Made by a program: the position numbers and the translations under genes. The notes under the pieces were generated by a model. That model did no database searches and was not told the origin of the DNA. It saw nothing but the letters and a program-made list of their open reading frames with translations. This document shows, in pieces, positions 5,323 to 5,972 of a DNA stretch of 5,972 nucleotides; position 1 is the stretch's first letter; every line of letters starts with the position of its first letter. This DNA is from CAZOVK01 sp964583165 (GTDB taxonomy: Bacteria > Bacillota > Clostridia > Lachnospirales > WRAX01), in assembly GCA_964583165.1 (NCBI GenBank), contig CAZOVK010000107.1, positions 1 to 5,972 of the forward strand, given 5' to 3'.

Positions 5323-5972
5323 GGAGATTGTGTATCGTTCGGCTTTGAATTTCTTTGTGTTGTTGGTGTTTACACGGTTGTTAGGTAAGAAGCAGATGAA
5401 CCAAATTACCTATTTTGATTATATTACGGGAATTACGCTGGGTTCTGTGGCGGCTAATGTGAGTTTGGACAAGGATTTGCCCGTTATGGACGGGATTATT
5501 TCGTTGGCGGTTTGGTCGGCATTGGCTTTTATCATTTCTTTGGTTACTTTGAAGTCTTATAAGGCGCGGAATATCCTCGACGGTCAGCCCGATATTATTA
5601 TCAAACGGGGCAAGGTTGACCAGAAGGCAATCAAGAAAACGAAGCTGAACATGGACGACGTGACTATGTTATTAAGAGAGAAGGACGTTTTTAATATTAC
5701 GGATGTTGAATATGCTATTTTAGAACCGCATGGCAAGTTAAGCGTGTTGAAGAAGCCCGGCAGTGAATCGGCGACAAAAGAAGATATGAATGTTAAGTCT
5801 GAACCGATTAAGTATTTGCCGACGGACTTGATTATTGATGGGAAGATTATCACACGGAATTTGGAGGAGGTGGGGCTTGATGAGAAGTGGCTCGATAAAG
5901 AGCTAAAGAAACATGGGGTGGGGCTTTCGGACGCCAAAAGGGTGTTCTATTTTGCGCTATTGGAGGACGGGA
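5306..5972 (+). CDS. DUF421 (YetF-like) membrane protein, 3' end cut by window
   Basis: The frame stays open to the window edge for 222 residues; relatives are about 220-240 long, so probably only a few residues are missing. The N-terminal part has hydrophobic segments at about 3-24, 37-51 and 62-81, with the conserved RLLGKKQMNQITYFDYI stretch (24-40) between the first two. The cytoplasmic C-terminal part has the family landmarks LDGQPDIIIKRGK (91-103), LNMDDV (114-119), LREKDVFNITDVEYAILEP (123-141), GKLSVLKK (143-150) and LIIDGK (175-180). It resembles Bacillus subtilis YetF from memory. The molecular role of the family is poorly known; some members are linked to spore or envelope stress. 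The start is uncertain: ATG 5306 fits the length of YetF but has no ribosome binding site, while TTG 5321 follows GGGGGT (5308-5313) at seven bases. Both lie in or beside the upstream terminator hairpin. Family call is firm, start is not. Confidence 0.88.
   Translation, partial: MGVIFLEIVYRSALNFFVLLVFTRLLGKKQMNQITYFDYITGITLGSVAANVSLDKDLPVMDGIISLAVWSALAFIISLVTLKSYKARNILDGQPDIIIKRGKVDQKAIKKTKLNMDDVTMLLREKDVFNITDVEYAILEPHGKLSVLKKPGSESATKEDMNVKSEPIKYLPTDLIIDGKIITRNLEEVGLDEKWLDKELKKHGVGLSDAKRVFYFALLEDG

Noticed and set aside
5584..5937. 117-codon minus-strand open frame opposite the DUF421 gene
   Set aside because: The plus strand encodes a clear DUF421 protein here; the antisense frame is Ser/Phe-rich low-complexity translation with no recognisable domain.
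1..5972. CRISPR array, tRNA, rRNA, insertion sequence or riboswitch
   Set aside because: I saw no regularly spaced repeats, cloverleaf, transposase or conserved aptamer-like leader; nearly all of the window is accounted for by coding sequence.

Overview
The window reads as chromosomal DNA of a Gram-positive, low-to-moderate GC bacterium, most likely an anaerobic member of the Clostridia. The evidence is the gene content (DegV family, MarR/FabT-like regulator, GT5 glycogen synthase, Firmicutes-type phosphoglucose isomerase, exported copper-amine-oxidase-N-like domain protein, DUF421/YetF membrane protein), strong AGGAGG-type ribosome binding sites and sigma-A-like promoters. This taxonomic placement is an inference. 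Nothing in the window points to a phage, plasmid, transposon or CRISPR locus.

Layout. Positions 25-1312 (minus strand) hold a two-gene operon: a MarR-family repressor resembling FabT of streptococci, followed 10 bp later by a DegV-family (FakB-like) fatty-acid-binding protein. The 162-bp divergent intergenic region 1313-1474 carries back-to-back promoters. The marR promoter is a near-consensus TTGACA-17-TAAAAT whose -10 box lies inside a perfect AT-rich 13-bp palindrome, with a second palindrome over the expected start site: a good candidate autoregulatory operator. The glgA promoter (TTGATT-17-TATTAT) faces the other way.

Positions 1475-5254 (plus strand) hold a tightly packed run: glgA (glycogen synthase), pgi (glucose-6-phosphate isomerase) and a gene for a secreted protein of unknown function with a C-terminal copper-amine-oxidase-N-like region. 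Gaps are 39 and 18 bp. A strong rho-independent terminator follows at 5270-5322. Pgi and GlgA both act in central hexose-phosphate and storage-glucan metabolism, so their cotranscription makes sense; the role of the secreted protein is unknown.

Positions 5306-5972 (plus strand) hold a DUF421 (YetF-like) membrane protein that is open to the window edge and probably lacks only its last few residues. Its start region is superimposed on the terminator: the candidate ATG and a G-rich ribosome-binding-like stretch lie in the 3' arm of the hairpin, a TTG alternative lies at the end of the U-tract, and a perfect TATAAT overlaps the loop. This overlap is the most unusual feature of the window. The lipid-linked marR-degV pair and the glycogen/glycolysis operon otherwise look like ordinary housekeeping genes, and I do not see convincing evidence of a wholly new system.
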